DNA from: Bacteroidales bacterium
GTDB lineage: Bacteria; Bacteroidota; Bacteroidia; Bacteroidales; NBLH01
NCBI GenBank assembly: GCA_026988445.1
Contig: JALSLF010000203.1
Coordinates: 1-18,952, forward strand
Length of the DNA: 18,952 nt
Direction of reading: 5' to 3'
The notes under the pieces were generated by a model. It was not told the DNA's origin. It saw only the letters and a list, made by a program, of their open reading frames with translations, and searched no databases. Positions 6,794 to 13,969 of this stretch are shown in pieces; the first letter of the stretch is position 1; every line of letters starts with the position of its first letter. Both the position numbers and the translations under genes were made by a program.

Positions 6794-7879
6794 TTATCCT
6801 CCTATGATTTTAGTTTCAAGAGCTTCGAGTACCTCTTCCGGTGTATGAATCATACCGCCATATCTACCAAAATGTTCAACTTTTATTTTGCCGTTAACAG
6901 CCAATCGAACATCTTCTACCATTTGTCCTGCACTCATTTCTACTGATAGCATTCCTTTTACACGCTTAGCCAGTTCTGCAATTCTTTTTTCGGGGAAGGG
7001 CCACAGAGTAATCGGGCGCAAAAGTCCTACTTTAAGACCTTTTTCACGAGCCAGATTTACTGCTTTTCTACAAATTCTTGATGATGAACCGTATGCTACC
7101 AAAATATAATCTGCATCTTCTACTTCCATTTCTTCATAAAGAACTTCATTTTCTGCAATTTCTTTATATTTGTTTTGAAGATGTATATTAAATTGCTCTT
7201 GTTTTGCTTGGTCTAACTCCAGTGAAGTTACTATATTGTGTTCTCTTCCGGGAGTTCTTCCGGTTAAAGCCCAAGTGTCGTATTTTGCCTTAATTTCTTC
7301 ATTGGTTAAACGAGGTTTTTGTTCTCCGATTTCTACTTTTTCCATCATTTGACCAATTAAACCATCGGATTGAATTAATACCAAAATACGATATTTAAAA
7401 GCTAATTCAAAAGCCAGAGAAACATGGTCGTACATGTCCTGAACCGAAGAAGGGGCTAAAACAATTTGCCGGTAATCGCCATGACCACCCCCTTTAACTG
7501 ATTGAAAATAATCGGATTGTGCAGGTTGAATATCTCCAAGTCCCGGTCCTCCTCGTACTACATTTAATAACACACAGGGAACTTCTGAACCTGCAATGTA
7601 AGATATCCCTTCTTGCATCAAACTAATTCCCGGGCTTGATGAGGAAGTTACTACTTTTTTTCCGGTACATGCTGCACCATAAACCATATTAATTGCTGCC
7701 AATTCGCTTTCGGCTTGTAAAACCACCATTCCTGTTCTTTTTTCAGGGCGCTCGGCAGTCAGATACTCCATTACCTCAGACTGAGGGGTAATCGGATAAC
7801 CGTAGTAGGCATCAACACCTTCACGGATAAATGCTTCCGCAATGGCTTCGTTGCCTTTCATTAATCTTAATTCTCCCAT
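6794..7879 (-). CDS. vorB: 2-oxoacid:ferredoxin oxidoreductase, alpha subunit (VorB type, 3-methyl-2-oxobutanoate)
   Basis: This 361-residue alpha subunit begins LMKGNEAIAEAFIREGVDAYYGYPITPQSEVMEYL, the family's N-terminal thiamine pyrimidine-binding domain. It contains the long conserved run from SSSSPGISLMQEGISYIAGSE to VVRGGPGLGDIQPAQSDYFQ and GGHGDYRQIVLAPSSVQ. I recognise these as the VorB type, annotated as 3-methyl-2-oxobutanoate (branched-chain) dehydrogenase. The C-terminal domain (DYILVAYGSSSRICRKAVNLAREKGLKVGLLRP) is intact. VorB-like enzymes act on oxoacids from valine, leucine and isoleucine, but related complexes use 2-oxoglutarate, so the substrate is inferred from similarity only. 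It lies second in the operon, between the ferredoxin subunit and the beta subunit. Confidence 0.9.
   Translation of the reverse strand: MGELRLMKGNEAIAEAFIREGVDAYYGYPITPQSEVMEYLTAERPEKRTGMVVLQAESELAAINMVYGAACTGKKVVTSSSSPGISLMQEGISYIAGSEVPCVLLNVVRGGPGLGDIQPAQSDYFQSVKGGGHGDYRQIVLAPSSVQDMYDHVSLAFELAFKYRILVLIQSDGLIGQMMEKVEIGEQKPRLTNEEIKAKYDTWALTGRTPGREHNIVTSLELDQAKQEQFNIHLQNKYKEIAENEVLYEEMEVEDADYILVAYGSSSRICRKAVNLAREKGLKVGLLRPITLWPFPEKRIAELAKRVKGMLSVEMSAGQMVEDVRLAVNGKIKVEHFGRYGGMIHTPEEVLEALETKIIGG
6798..6803 (-). promoter_or_regulatory. Strong Shine-Dalgarno site inside the end of the alpha-subunit gene
   Basis: AGGAGG on the minus strand lies 7 bases before the beta-subunit ATG and overlaps the last glycine codons and stop of the alpha-subunit gene. 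Most genes in this window lack such a site. Confidence 0.6.
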
Positions 7880-7912
7880 TACTTTGCGTAATTTAAGTTT
7901 TTAAATCTAATT

Positions 7913-8143
7913 TTAAGCCGGTATTTTCATTCGATATACCGTAATAACTGTATCCGGACAAACTGTTGCACAATTAACACATCCTGTGCATGCTTCCGGA
8001 TTTTCCATGTAAGCAAAGTGATAACCCTTTCCGTTTACCTCTTTTGCTAATCGAATCACATCTGTGGGGCAAACATGAACACACAAATCGCAACCTTTGC
8101 AACGTTCCACATCCACCACGATTGCTCCTCTAACTTTTGCCAT
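7913..8143 (-). CDS. Ferredoxin-like delta subunit with two [4Fe-4S] clusters
   Basis: This 76-residue protein has two complete CxxCxxCxxxCP motifs: C15, C18, C21, C25 and C52, C55, C58, C62. It carries electrons from the thiamine/iron-sulfur beta subunit to free ferredoxin. It is the promoter-proximal gene of the oxidoreductase operon, ending 33 bases before the alpha subunit start, the usual delta-alpha-beta-gamma order in Bacteroidota. The short length, with no extra domain, is typical of KorD/VorD. A stand-alone ferredoxin would look similar, but the position in the operon makes the subunit role nearly certain. Confidence 0.92.
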   Translation of the reverse strand: MAKVRGAIVVDVERCKGCDLCVHVCPTDVIRLAKEVNGKGYHFAYMENPEACTGCVNCATVCPDTVITVYRMKIPA

Positions 8144-8182
8144 AATTTATATTTTAGTTAGAAATTGTAAATTTTTAGTATC

Positions 8183-8213
8183 CAAAATTAATAAATTATA
8201 ATTTAATTATCAA
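8183..8213 (-). promoter_or_regulatory. Promoter of the oxidoreductase operon
   Basis: On the minus strand, TTG (8213-8211) and TAATTTTG (8190-8183) are separated by 20 bases, an exact Bacteroides -33/-7 arrangement. Transcription would begin near 8176, about 33 bases before the delta-subunit ATG. The operon can therefore be read separately from the upstream aminotransferase gene. Confidence 0.7.
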
Positions 8214-8284
8214 TTTTACTTATATGTCGTAAATCATAAGTAAAAACTTTAGTATTCAAAAAAAATGAGCTAATTTTGTGATAA

Positions 8285-9607
8285 CTATTGCCCAAAATCT
8301 TCATGAAATCTTTTCAACCTATATTCTAAATCCTCAAACTGGCTTTCTTGTATTTGCGATACGCATGCTCTTAGTCCTTCTTCATGATTACTTCCTGTTA
8401 TGGCAAGCGATATGGCACTTATTCCATAATAAAGCAGTTTTTCCAAAAGTTCAGAACCGCTCATTCCCGGATAAGAAAACGTAAAGTAGAAACCATCGGC
8501 AATGGGTTCATCAATATCGGTATCATATACAATTGAAAAACCGTTTTCCAAGAATAGTTTTTTCATTTTTTTAGCACGTTCGCCATATACCTTAACCGTA
8601 TCTACAAAATTATATTCACCATCGTTTGCCGCTTTTAGCATTGCCGCAAGACCGTATTGAGCCGAGTGGCTTACTCCTGATGATAAAGCATATAAAGCTC
8701 CGTAAATCATTGAGTAACCAAATCCATCGGTTGCATAATATCTCTTTAAATCAGGATATTTGCGTTTAAATAAGCTGTCTGAAATGGCAATAGTTCCTAC
8801 GCGCTGTCCTGCATAACTAAATGCTTTTGAGCTGGAAATCAGAAAGATGTAGTTGTCGGTGTATTTAGCAACTGTTGGTTGAAAAGGTGCTACTCCCGGT
8901 TTTGAATAATCTTTGCGAAAATCCATACCGAAATAAGCCAAATCTTCAATAACAATCACATCGTATTTGTTTGCCATTTCTCCGATAATTTGTAATTCTT
9001 CATCGGTAAAACAAATCCATGCCGGATTATTGGGATTAGAATACAAAATACTTGAAACAGTACCTGTTTTAAGATACGATTCAAGTTTATCTCTTAATTT
9101 TTCGCCCCGGTAATCATAAACATCAAAACTTTCGTAATCATGTCCAAGAACTTGACACTGTTGTTTTTGTACCGGAAAGCCGGGGTCGATAAATAAAGTG
9201 CCTTTTTTGTTATGATCGGTACGGTTTGCTACCAGAAATGCAGCCATTGCCCCTTGCATAGAGCCAACGGTGGGCATACAGCCTTCTTCGCTTACTTCAA
9301 CATCCAAAAATAATTTAATAAATCGAGAAACTTCTTTTTTTAATTCGGGAACACCTTCTATCATAGGATATTTTGAGGCAACACCCCTTTTTAAAGCTGC
9401 TATTTCTGCATTAATCCCTATTTCGGGAGGCTCTAAACCGGGCACACCCATTTCCATACGGATGTATTTTTTTCCGGTTTCAGCTTCAACTTTGTTTACA
9501 ATCTTAACAATCTCCCGAATGGTTCCTTGCCCCAAATCGTCCAATCCGGATTCTTTAATTTTGGCATGAACTACTTCATAATCAATCGGTGTGTTTTTCT
9601 TAATCAT
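8285..9607 (-). CDS. Class I/II PLP-dependent aminotransferase
   Basis: This 440-residue enzyme has a fold-type I aminotransferase layout. It has substrate-loop residues near MGVPGLEPPE (53-62), a glycine-rich cofactor site VGSMQGAMAA (114-123), NPNNPAW with N194, EDLAYFG with D222 and Y225, and SSSKAFSYAGQRVG with the Schiff-base lysine K261. It would move an amino group between an amino acid and 2-oxoglutarate in the cytoplasm. It lies 141 bases upstream of the oxidoreductase operon on the same strand. The two activities are consecutive steps in fermentative or reductive amino acid breakdown, so the oxoacid it makes may feed that complex. The substrate cannot be read from the sequence. I see no strong promoter in the short gap before it and a terminator just upstream, so its promoter is unresolved. 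Confidence 0.88.
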   Translation of the reverse strand: MIKKNTPIDYEVVHAKIKESGLDDLGQGTIREIVKIVNKVEAETGKKYIRMEMGVPGLEPPEIGINAEIAALKRGVASKYPMIEGVPELKKEVSRFIKLFLDVEVSEEGCMPTVGSMQGAMAAFLVANRTDHNKKGTLFIDPGFPVQKQQCQVLGHDYESFDVYDYRGEKLRDKLESYLKTGTVSSILYSNPNNPAWICFTDEELQIIGEMANKYDVIVIEDLAYFGMDFRKDYSKPGVAPFQPTVAKYTDNYIFLISSSKAFSYAGQRVGTIAISDSLFKRKYPDLKRYYATDGFGYSMIYGALYALSSGVSHSAQYGLAAMLKAANDGEYNFVDTVKVYGERAKKMKKLFLENGFSIVYDTDIDEPIADGFYFTFSYPGMSGSELLEKLLYYGISAISLAITGSNHEEGLRACVSQIQESQFEDLEYRLKRFHEDFGQ

Positions 9608-9632
9608 ATTTAAAATTTAGGTTTGGTAAAAC

Positions 9633-9665
9633 AAAAAAGCCCCAAAATACATCCGGAGCTTTTTA
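9633..9665 (-). terminator. Terminator between the S9 peptidase and aminotransferase genes
   Basis: AAAAAGC at 9634-9640 pairs with GCTTTTT at 9658-9664. After one mismatch, CC at 9642-9643 pairs with GG at 9655-9656. The hairpin follows the peptidase stop (9672) on the minus strand and ends in a T run, so peptidase transcripts should stop before the aminotransferase. Confidence 0.7.
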
Positions 9666-9671
9666 AATTTA

Positions 9672-11582
9672 TCATTCAGTTTTTTTTAGTTCTTTTTTTT
9701 CAGCAAGATATTTATCTAAAAAGCCGAGTATTTTTTCGTAACCTTCTATTTCATTTTCTTTTTTTCTAAATCCATGTCCTTCGTCTTCAAAAACTACATA
9801 CTCAACAGGAACCCCGTTTTTTTTAACGGCAGCAACCATTTCGTCCGATTCTATTTTTAATACTCGCGGGTCATTGGCTCCTTGTAGAACCATTAAAGGT
9901 TTTGTAATTTTATCGGCATGAAAAAGCGGTGATATTTTATACAAATAAGCCGAATCGGTTTCAGGATTTCCCATTTCTTTGTATAGAGCTTTACGAAAAG
10001 CTTCCCACCAAGGCGGAATATTTTTCAGGGTGCGTAACCAATTGGTAACCCCAAAAATATCAACTCCTACTTTAAAGGCATCGGGTTGAAAAGCCAAAGC
10101 GGCTACAACCATATATCCGCCATAAGAACCACCAAGAATACCTACTTTACTAGTATCAGCCCAATTTGTAGTTGCCAGATATTGTTTTGCATAGATACAA
10201 TCTTGTAAATCATCTTCGCCATGGCGCATATCGTCTAATTCGCTAAATGTTTTTCCATACCCGCTACTGCCGCGATTATTTACGGCTATTACTGCATAAT
10301 CATGATTTACCAAATATTGAATTAATGCGCTGTATCCTATGCGCGATTGTCCACCGGGTCCTCCATGTACCCAAACTATAACCGGTACTTTATTTTTTTT
10401 GCTTGCGCTATGTGGTTTGTAGAGTATTGCAGGAATTTCTAATCCATCGAATGATTTATACCGCACTACTTCCCCTTTAACTAAATCATCAGGCTTAATT
10501 TCGGGGTTCATTGAATTTGTGAGTTTTTTGTATGTTTTATTTTTGAAGTTATAAACGTATAAATCAGGAGTTGCATTTGATTGCGATAAGTAAAAACTCA
10601 TATTTTCTTCACTTTTTGAAATGGTAATTTCAATTACATTTGCTCCTTTAAAATCAGGAAACTCAATTTCTTTATTATTATTTTTTGTGTCAAATATTTT
10701 GATTTTTGTTTGTGCATCTTGATTTATACCTACAACAAAATAACGTTCATTATATGAATGGTAAGCATAGCTTAAATCCCAATTATCTTTATAAACTTCT
10801 TCACTTTCGCCTGTTTCCAAATTATATTTCATCAAATAGGTAAATTCACTGTTTTTATCGGTCATATAATACAAGAATTTACCGTCATTACTAAATTCTA
10901 CAGGTGTAAAATTTATATTTCCGGTGTGTTCCGAAAGTAGTTTAAGCTCTTTTGTTTCTCTATCATACAAAAACATATCCGAATTTTGGCGTATATATGT
11001 TTTTCTGAATGCAATATATCTTTTGTCGTTTGATATTGCTCCAATGCTGTAGGCACTATCGTTTTGATAAACCAATTGTGCTTCAAAATTATTAATATCC
11101 ATTTCGTAAAGGTCCATATAGCGCTTATTTCGCTTGTTTGAACCAAAGAAAAACGAGTTCCGGTCGTGTGCCCAAGTGTAAAAAGTAGAACGTGCTGTTG
11201 AATCAGGTGTTAAATCGGTCATGTTGCCTGCTGTGTCGCGCATAAATATATGATATACTTCATCGCCTTCATTATCGGCTGCAAGTAAAATACGCATATC
11301 ATTTGGGAAGTAGGATATTGCGTACATTGCCGATTTTGTTGAGTTTGTGAGTTGAATTACATTTTTTGTATCAATATCAATTGAATAGGCATTATAAACG
11401 CCTGATTGATTGCTTGTAAATAAAATATACTTTTCATCGGGAGAGAAAGAGCCACCGCGAATATCGGTGTTCTCCATAAATTGTTTTATGCTGTATTTTT
11501 TAACTTTACGGGTTTTTTCGTTTTGTTGGCAAGATGAGAAAAAAACTGCCAAAAGCATGGTGAAAACAATTAATTTGTTCAT
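9672..11582 (-). CDS. S9 family (prolyl oligopeptidase-type) serine peptidase, lipoprotein
   Basis: This 636-residue protein starts with a lipoprotein signal (MNKLIVFTMLLAVFFSSC, lipid-modified C18), so it is anchored to a membrane and acts outside the cytoplasm. Residues about 35-360 form a TolB/WD40-like beta propeller of repeated strands (GGSFSPDEKYILFTSN, YISNDKRYIAFRK type, VEFSNDGKFLYYMTD). Residues about 370-628 form the alpha/beta hydrolase catalytic domain. The triad is complete: S486 in GGSYGGYM, D571 in GANDPRV, and H603 in DEGHGF. HGGPG at 406-410 supplies the oxyanion site. Length matches S9C-type acylaminoacyl or dipeptidyl peptidases. It probably trims short peptides taken up or released outside the cell, supplying amino acids to the catabolic genes next to it, though that link is an inference. 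It has its own promoter and terminator. Confidence 0.92.
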   Translation of the reverse strand: MNKLIVFTMLLAVFFSSCQQNEKTRKVKKYSIKQFMENTDIRGGSFSPDEKYILFTSNQSGVYNAYSIDIDTKNVIQLTNSTKSAMYAISYFPNDMRILLAADNEGDEVYHIFMRDTAGNMTDLTPDSTARSTFYTWAHDRNSFFFGSNKRNKRYMDLYEMDINNFEAQLVYQNDSAYSIGAISNDKRYIAFRKTYIRQNSDMFLYDRETKELKLLSEHTGNINFTPVEFSNDGKFLYYMTDKNSEFTYLMKYNLETGESEEVYKDNWDLSYAYHSYNERYFVVGINQDAQTKIKIFDTKNNNKEIEFPDFKGANVIEITISKSEENMSFYLSQSNATPDLYVYNFKNKTYKKLTNSMNPEIKPDDLVKGEVVRYKSFDGLEIPAILYKPHSASKKNKVPVIVWVHGGPGGQSRIGYSALIQYLVNHDYAVIAVNNRGSSGYGKTFSELDDMRHGEDDLQDCIYAKQYLATTNWADTSKVGILGGSYGGYMVVAALAFQPDAFKVGVDIFGVTNWLRTLKNIPPWWEAFRKALYKEMGNPETDSAYLYKISPLFHADKITKPLMVLQGANDPRVLKIESDEMVAAVKKNGVPVEYVVFEDEGHGFRKKENEIEGYEKILGFLDKYLAEKKELKKTE

Positions 11583-11645
11583 AGTGTTTATTTTTAATTG
11601 TCAGTTTATTAATTATTAGTGTTTTAGGTATTTTTGTATTGTCCC

Positions 11646-11675
11646 CAAATTTAATAAAAAAAAATGACATTCAAA
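11646..11675 (-). promoter_or_regulatory. Candidate promoter of the S9 peptidase gene
   Basis: On the minus strand TTTG (11675-11672) and TAAATTTG (11653-11646) are separated by 18 bases, one or two short of the usual spacing. The transcript would start near 11639, leaving a leader of about 57 bases. Confidence 0.5.
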
Positions 11676-11719
11676 TTTCTTGTTTATGCTTTACAGCAAA
11701 GATTTATTCAATTTAGATT

Positions 11720-12889
11720 TTACCTTTGTTCTTCGATATGTTTTTTTCCTTTTGGTAAAAAAAACAAAAATGGAATAGCTGCAAGCGCAAAAACGGCTGC
11801 GAGATAAAATGTCTTTTCTAAACCCAGAAAATCTCCTATATAACCAATTAATAAAGCACCAAATGAACCGACAAAAAAGTTAATGGTCATGTATATACCG
11901 TTTAAAAATGCAGGTCGGTCGGTGGGAATATCTTGCACAAATGCTAATAACACAGAGCCAGCCGAAACTAAGGAGAATCCAAGAAGTGCTAAAAACACAT
12001 ATGCAATAATCGTATTTTGAAAATATACAAAAAAGAGCATTAATACAGGATTGGAAAAAGCAGCAATTAACAAGGTATTGCGTCTGCCTATTTTATCCGA
12101 AATAATTCCTGAACTAAAAGTGCCTATTGCTCCGGCTAATTGATATAGTGCCAGATTAAAACCTCCTGCCCATAAGCTACTGCCTCCGCTGGTAATATAG
12201 GTGGGTAGAAAAACCGATAAGGATGCACGCATAAAAGAAATAAATAGCATGAATCCGGTAATCATTAAAAAAAACTTTTGATATTTTTTTAAAATGCTTT
12301 TTACACTTACCGGTTTTTTATCTTCTTTTTTTCTATAGATGGAAAAATCTTTCAGTTTATACCATAAAATTACCGAAGTGATTACTGATAGAGGAATTAA
12401 TTTATAGGTGTTTTCAAAGCCCCACAAAGAAATTGCCGATAAAACGATAAGTGGTCCTAAAGTACGTGCCAACTCTCCACCAAGCATATACATACTCATT
12501 CCAAAACCAATTTTTTCAGGAACAGCTTTTTTTATCATTACCGGAGTAGGAATATGAAAAACAACTGCACTTATGCCTACAATAAAAAGCATCATTAATA
12601 ATACTATGTAAGTTGGTGCAATACCGAGAATACTCATAAATATTCCTGAAATTGTAGGAGCTGCAATTACGGCGTAGCGGAAACTTATTTTATCGGCAAG
12701 TAAACCTGCCGGAGCATTAAAAAGCGAAGGAAAACGTTGAACAACCGTAAGTAAGGCTGCCATTGTGTAGTTAATTTGCAGTTTATCAATTAATAATGGT
12801 AAAACAGGCGATAAAAAAGATGTGTAAATATCATGAACAAAGTGTCCAAACGAAATAGCATACACTTTACCGTAACCTTTTTTTTTCAT
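11720..12889 (-). CDS. MFS transporter, fosmidomycin resistance (Fsr)-like
   Basis: This 389-residue protein is almost wholly hydrophobic, with about 12 membrane helices in two halves separated by a charged loop near residues 190-205 (KLKDFSIYRKKEDKKPVSVKS). The N-terminus (SFGHFVHDIYTSFLSPVLPLLIDKL) and first cytoplasmic loop (PAGLLADKISFRYAV) match the Fsr-like group, in which an H-x-x-x-D/H-x-Y segment opens helix 1. An efflux role is likely, but the substrate cannot be told. The second A-motif-like loop (GIISDKIGRRN) is intact. The start ATG at 12889 is followed by a run of nine A. It is preceded, 8 bases upstream, by eight G in a row and then by tandem repeats. These make its expression potentially variable. 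The gene appears to be transcribed alone. Confidence 0.88.
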   Translation of the reverse strand: MKKKGYGKVYAISFGHFVHDIYTSFLSPVLPLLIDKLQINYTMAALLTVVQRFPSLFNAPAGLLADKISFRYAVIAAPTISGIFMSILGIAPTYIVLLMMLFIVGISAVVFHIPTPVMIKKAVPEKIGFGMSMYMLGGELARTLGPLIVLSAISLWGFENTYKLIPLSVITSVILWYKLKDFSIYRKKEDKKPVSVKSILKKYQKFFLMITGFMLFISFMRASLSVFLPTYITSGGSSLWAGGFNLALYQLAGAIGTFSSGIISDKIGRRNTLLIAAFSNPVLMLFFVYFQNTIIAYVFLALLGFSLVSAGSVLLAFVQDIPTDRPAFLNGIYMTINFFVGSFGALLIGYIGDFLGLEKTFYLAAVFALAAIPFLFFLPKGKKHIEEQR

Positions 12890-12897
12890 AATTATTT

Positions 12898-12905
12898 CCC
12901 CCCCC
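12898..12905 (-). repeat. Run of eight G at the Shine-Dalgarno position of the MFS gene
   Basis: Eight C on the plus strand read as GGGGGGGG on the coding strand. The run ends 8 bases before the ATG at 12889. In such AT-rich DNA a run this long is unexpected. It could serve as a ribosome site, and its length could vary by slippage. Confidence 0.75.
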
Positions 12906-12922
12906 AGAATTTTTAATTATTT

Positions 12923-13081
12923 ACTGATAAACTGATAAACTGATAAAACTTGTCCGACTACTGGCGGATTGTTAAACTGATAAAACTTGTCCGACCACTG
13001 GCGGATTATTAAACTGATAAAACTTGTCCGACCACTGGCGGATTGTTAAACTATTAAACTGTTCAACTATTCAACTATTAT
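12923..13081. repeat. Nested tandem repeat: 8-base units with a 29-base element inserted three times
   Basis: ACTGATAA is repeated at 12923, 12931 and 12939. From 12939 a 37-base period appears three times (12939-12975, 12976-13012, 13013-13049). Each period is one ACTGATAA plus a 29-base element whose core is TTGTCCGACYACTGGCGGAT. The copies differ at only two positions (T/C in the core, G/A near the end). Four related 8-base units close the array: ACTATTAA, ACTGTTCA, ACTATTCA and ACTATTAT at 13050-13081. Each core contains an imperfect palindrome (TCCG with CGGA). The array fills the gap between the thioredoxin gene and the MFS gene. Confidence 0.9.
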
Positions 13082-13108
13082 TGCTTATTTTATTGTGCAA
13101 TTTAGGTT

Positions 13109-13723
13109 TTATTCATTTATTAATTCATGAACAATTTTTTCCATTTTATCGCCTCCCCAATTGGCTGCACCTATTTCTTTTACTTTAATTTTTCCTGATT
13201 TTGAAATTAAAAAAGTTGTTGGAATGCTTTGCGTATATAAAGCATCAGGTAATTGATATTTTGCAATTTTTACAGGAAAAGTAAAGCCCCTTTTTTTTAT
13301 AAATGCTTTTATTTTTTCCGGTTTTTCACTACTGATAATTAAAAATTCAATCCGGTTATTGTCTTTAAATTTATCATAAAGTTTTTGTATGCTAGGCATT
13401 TCGGCTACACAGGGCGGACACCATGTCGCCCAAAGGTTTATAAACAAAACTTTACCTTTGTAGTCAGCAAGTTTTTGTTGGTTTCCGTCCATATCTTCAA
13501 AAGTCCACGCAAAATCGTTATTCGTTAGTTGAACTGCCGTTTCTTCATTATTCATTTCCGGCTGTACAATAGCTACTCTGATTTTATTCACAAAAGCCAT
13601 TACTTCCATCCGCGAAGACGGAAAAATTAAAGCAATAATGAATGCAAAAAATAAAATATCGGTAGCAATACTAAATTTTGATTTCTTTTTTAGATAATTA
13701 TTAAATTTTTGTTTTATATCCAT
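13109..13723 (-). CDS. Membrane-anchored TlpA-like thioredoxin
   Basis: This 204-residue protein has one membrane helix at about 19-35 (IATDILFFAFIIALIF), a linker, and a thioredoxin-like domain from about 68 to the end. The redox motif WCPPC holds C102 and C105 within INLWATWCPPCVAEMPS, and the cis-proline is P168 in SIPTTFLI. These are the marks of TlpA/ResA-type thiol-disulfide oxidoreductases, which face the periplasm and reduce disulfides, for example during cytochrome c maturation. The precise client is unknown, and no cytochrome or disulfide partner genes lie nearby. The ATG at 13723 keeps the lysine-rich cytoplasmic start (MDIKQKFNNYLKKKSK), which fits an inside-positive anchor. No exact TAnnTTTG box was found; TACTTTTTG upstream is one base off in spacing. 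Confidence 0.9.
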   Translation of the reverse strand: MDIKQKFNNYLKKKSKFSIATDILFFAFIIALIFPSSRMEVMAFVNKIRVAIVQPEMNNEETAVQLTNNDFAWTFEDMDGNQQKLADYKGKVLFINLWATWCPPCVAEMPSIQKLYDKFKDNNRIEFLIISSEKPEKIKAFIKKRGFTFPVKIAKYQLPDALYTQSIPTTFLISKSGKIKVKEIGAANWGGDKMEKIVHELINE

Positions 13724-13773
13724 GTTTTAATATTAATTTATTTGGTATTATTTATTTTCTCAAAAAGTAAACG

Positions 13774-13800
13774 TTCAAATGTCCTTTCGGATGATTTGAA
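13774..13800. promoter_or_regulatory. Inverted repeat upstream of the TlpA-like gene
   Basis: TTCAAAT at 13774-13780 and ATTTGAA at 13794-13800 are perfect reverse complements. On the minus strand the 13 bases between them can form a 3-pair stem with a GAAA tetraloop. It lies about 50 bases before the start codon and just upstream of a -7-like TACTTTTTG. It could be an operator or an RNA hairpin. Confidence 0.35.
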
Positions 13801-13860
13801 ACTAAATTGAGCGATTATCTACTTCAATAAGTGCCAATCTATTGAGTTAAAAAGATTTAC

Positions 13861-13901
13861 AAAAAAAGACTCAAATACCTAAAGGTATTCTTACTTTTTT
13901 T
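13861..13901 (-). terminator. Probable terminator after the AGCS symporter gene
   Basis: AAAAAAAG at 13861-13868 pairs with CTTTTTTT at 13894-13901. After an internal loop, AATACC 13874-13879 pairs with GGTATT 13884-13889 around TAAA. The hairpin lies about 70 bases after the symporter stop. The A and T tracts would allow it to act on either strand. Confidence 0.5.
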
Positions 13902-13969
13902 CTAAACTTTTTACTCTCAATATCTTGACACTTCTTTTTGTACATAATCATTCAATTTAGGTTGAAGTT

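Noticed and set aside
11650..11720. Terminator after the MFS gene
   Set aside because: Only a 4-base stem (TGCT with AGCA) is seen, and the T run lies about 30 bases further on within the peptidase promoter region.
12939..13049. CRISPR array
   Set aside because: The three 37-base units are directly contiguous. Treating the 29-base part as the repeat leaves identical 8-base 'spacers'. No cas genes are present.
13861..13969. Attenuator or riboswitch for the TlpA-like gene
   Set aside because: The hairpin at 13861-13901 is better explained as the terminator of the upstream symporter gene. No alternative pairing was seen.
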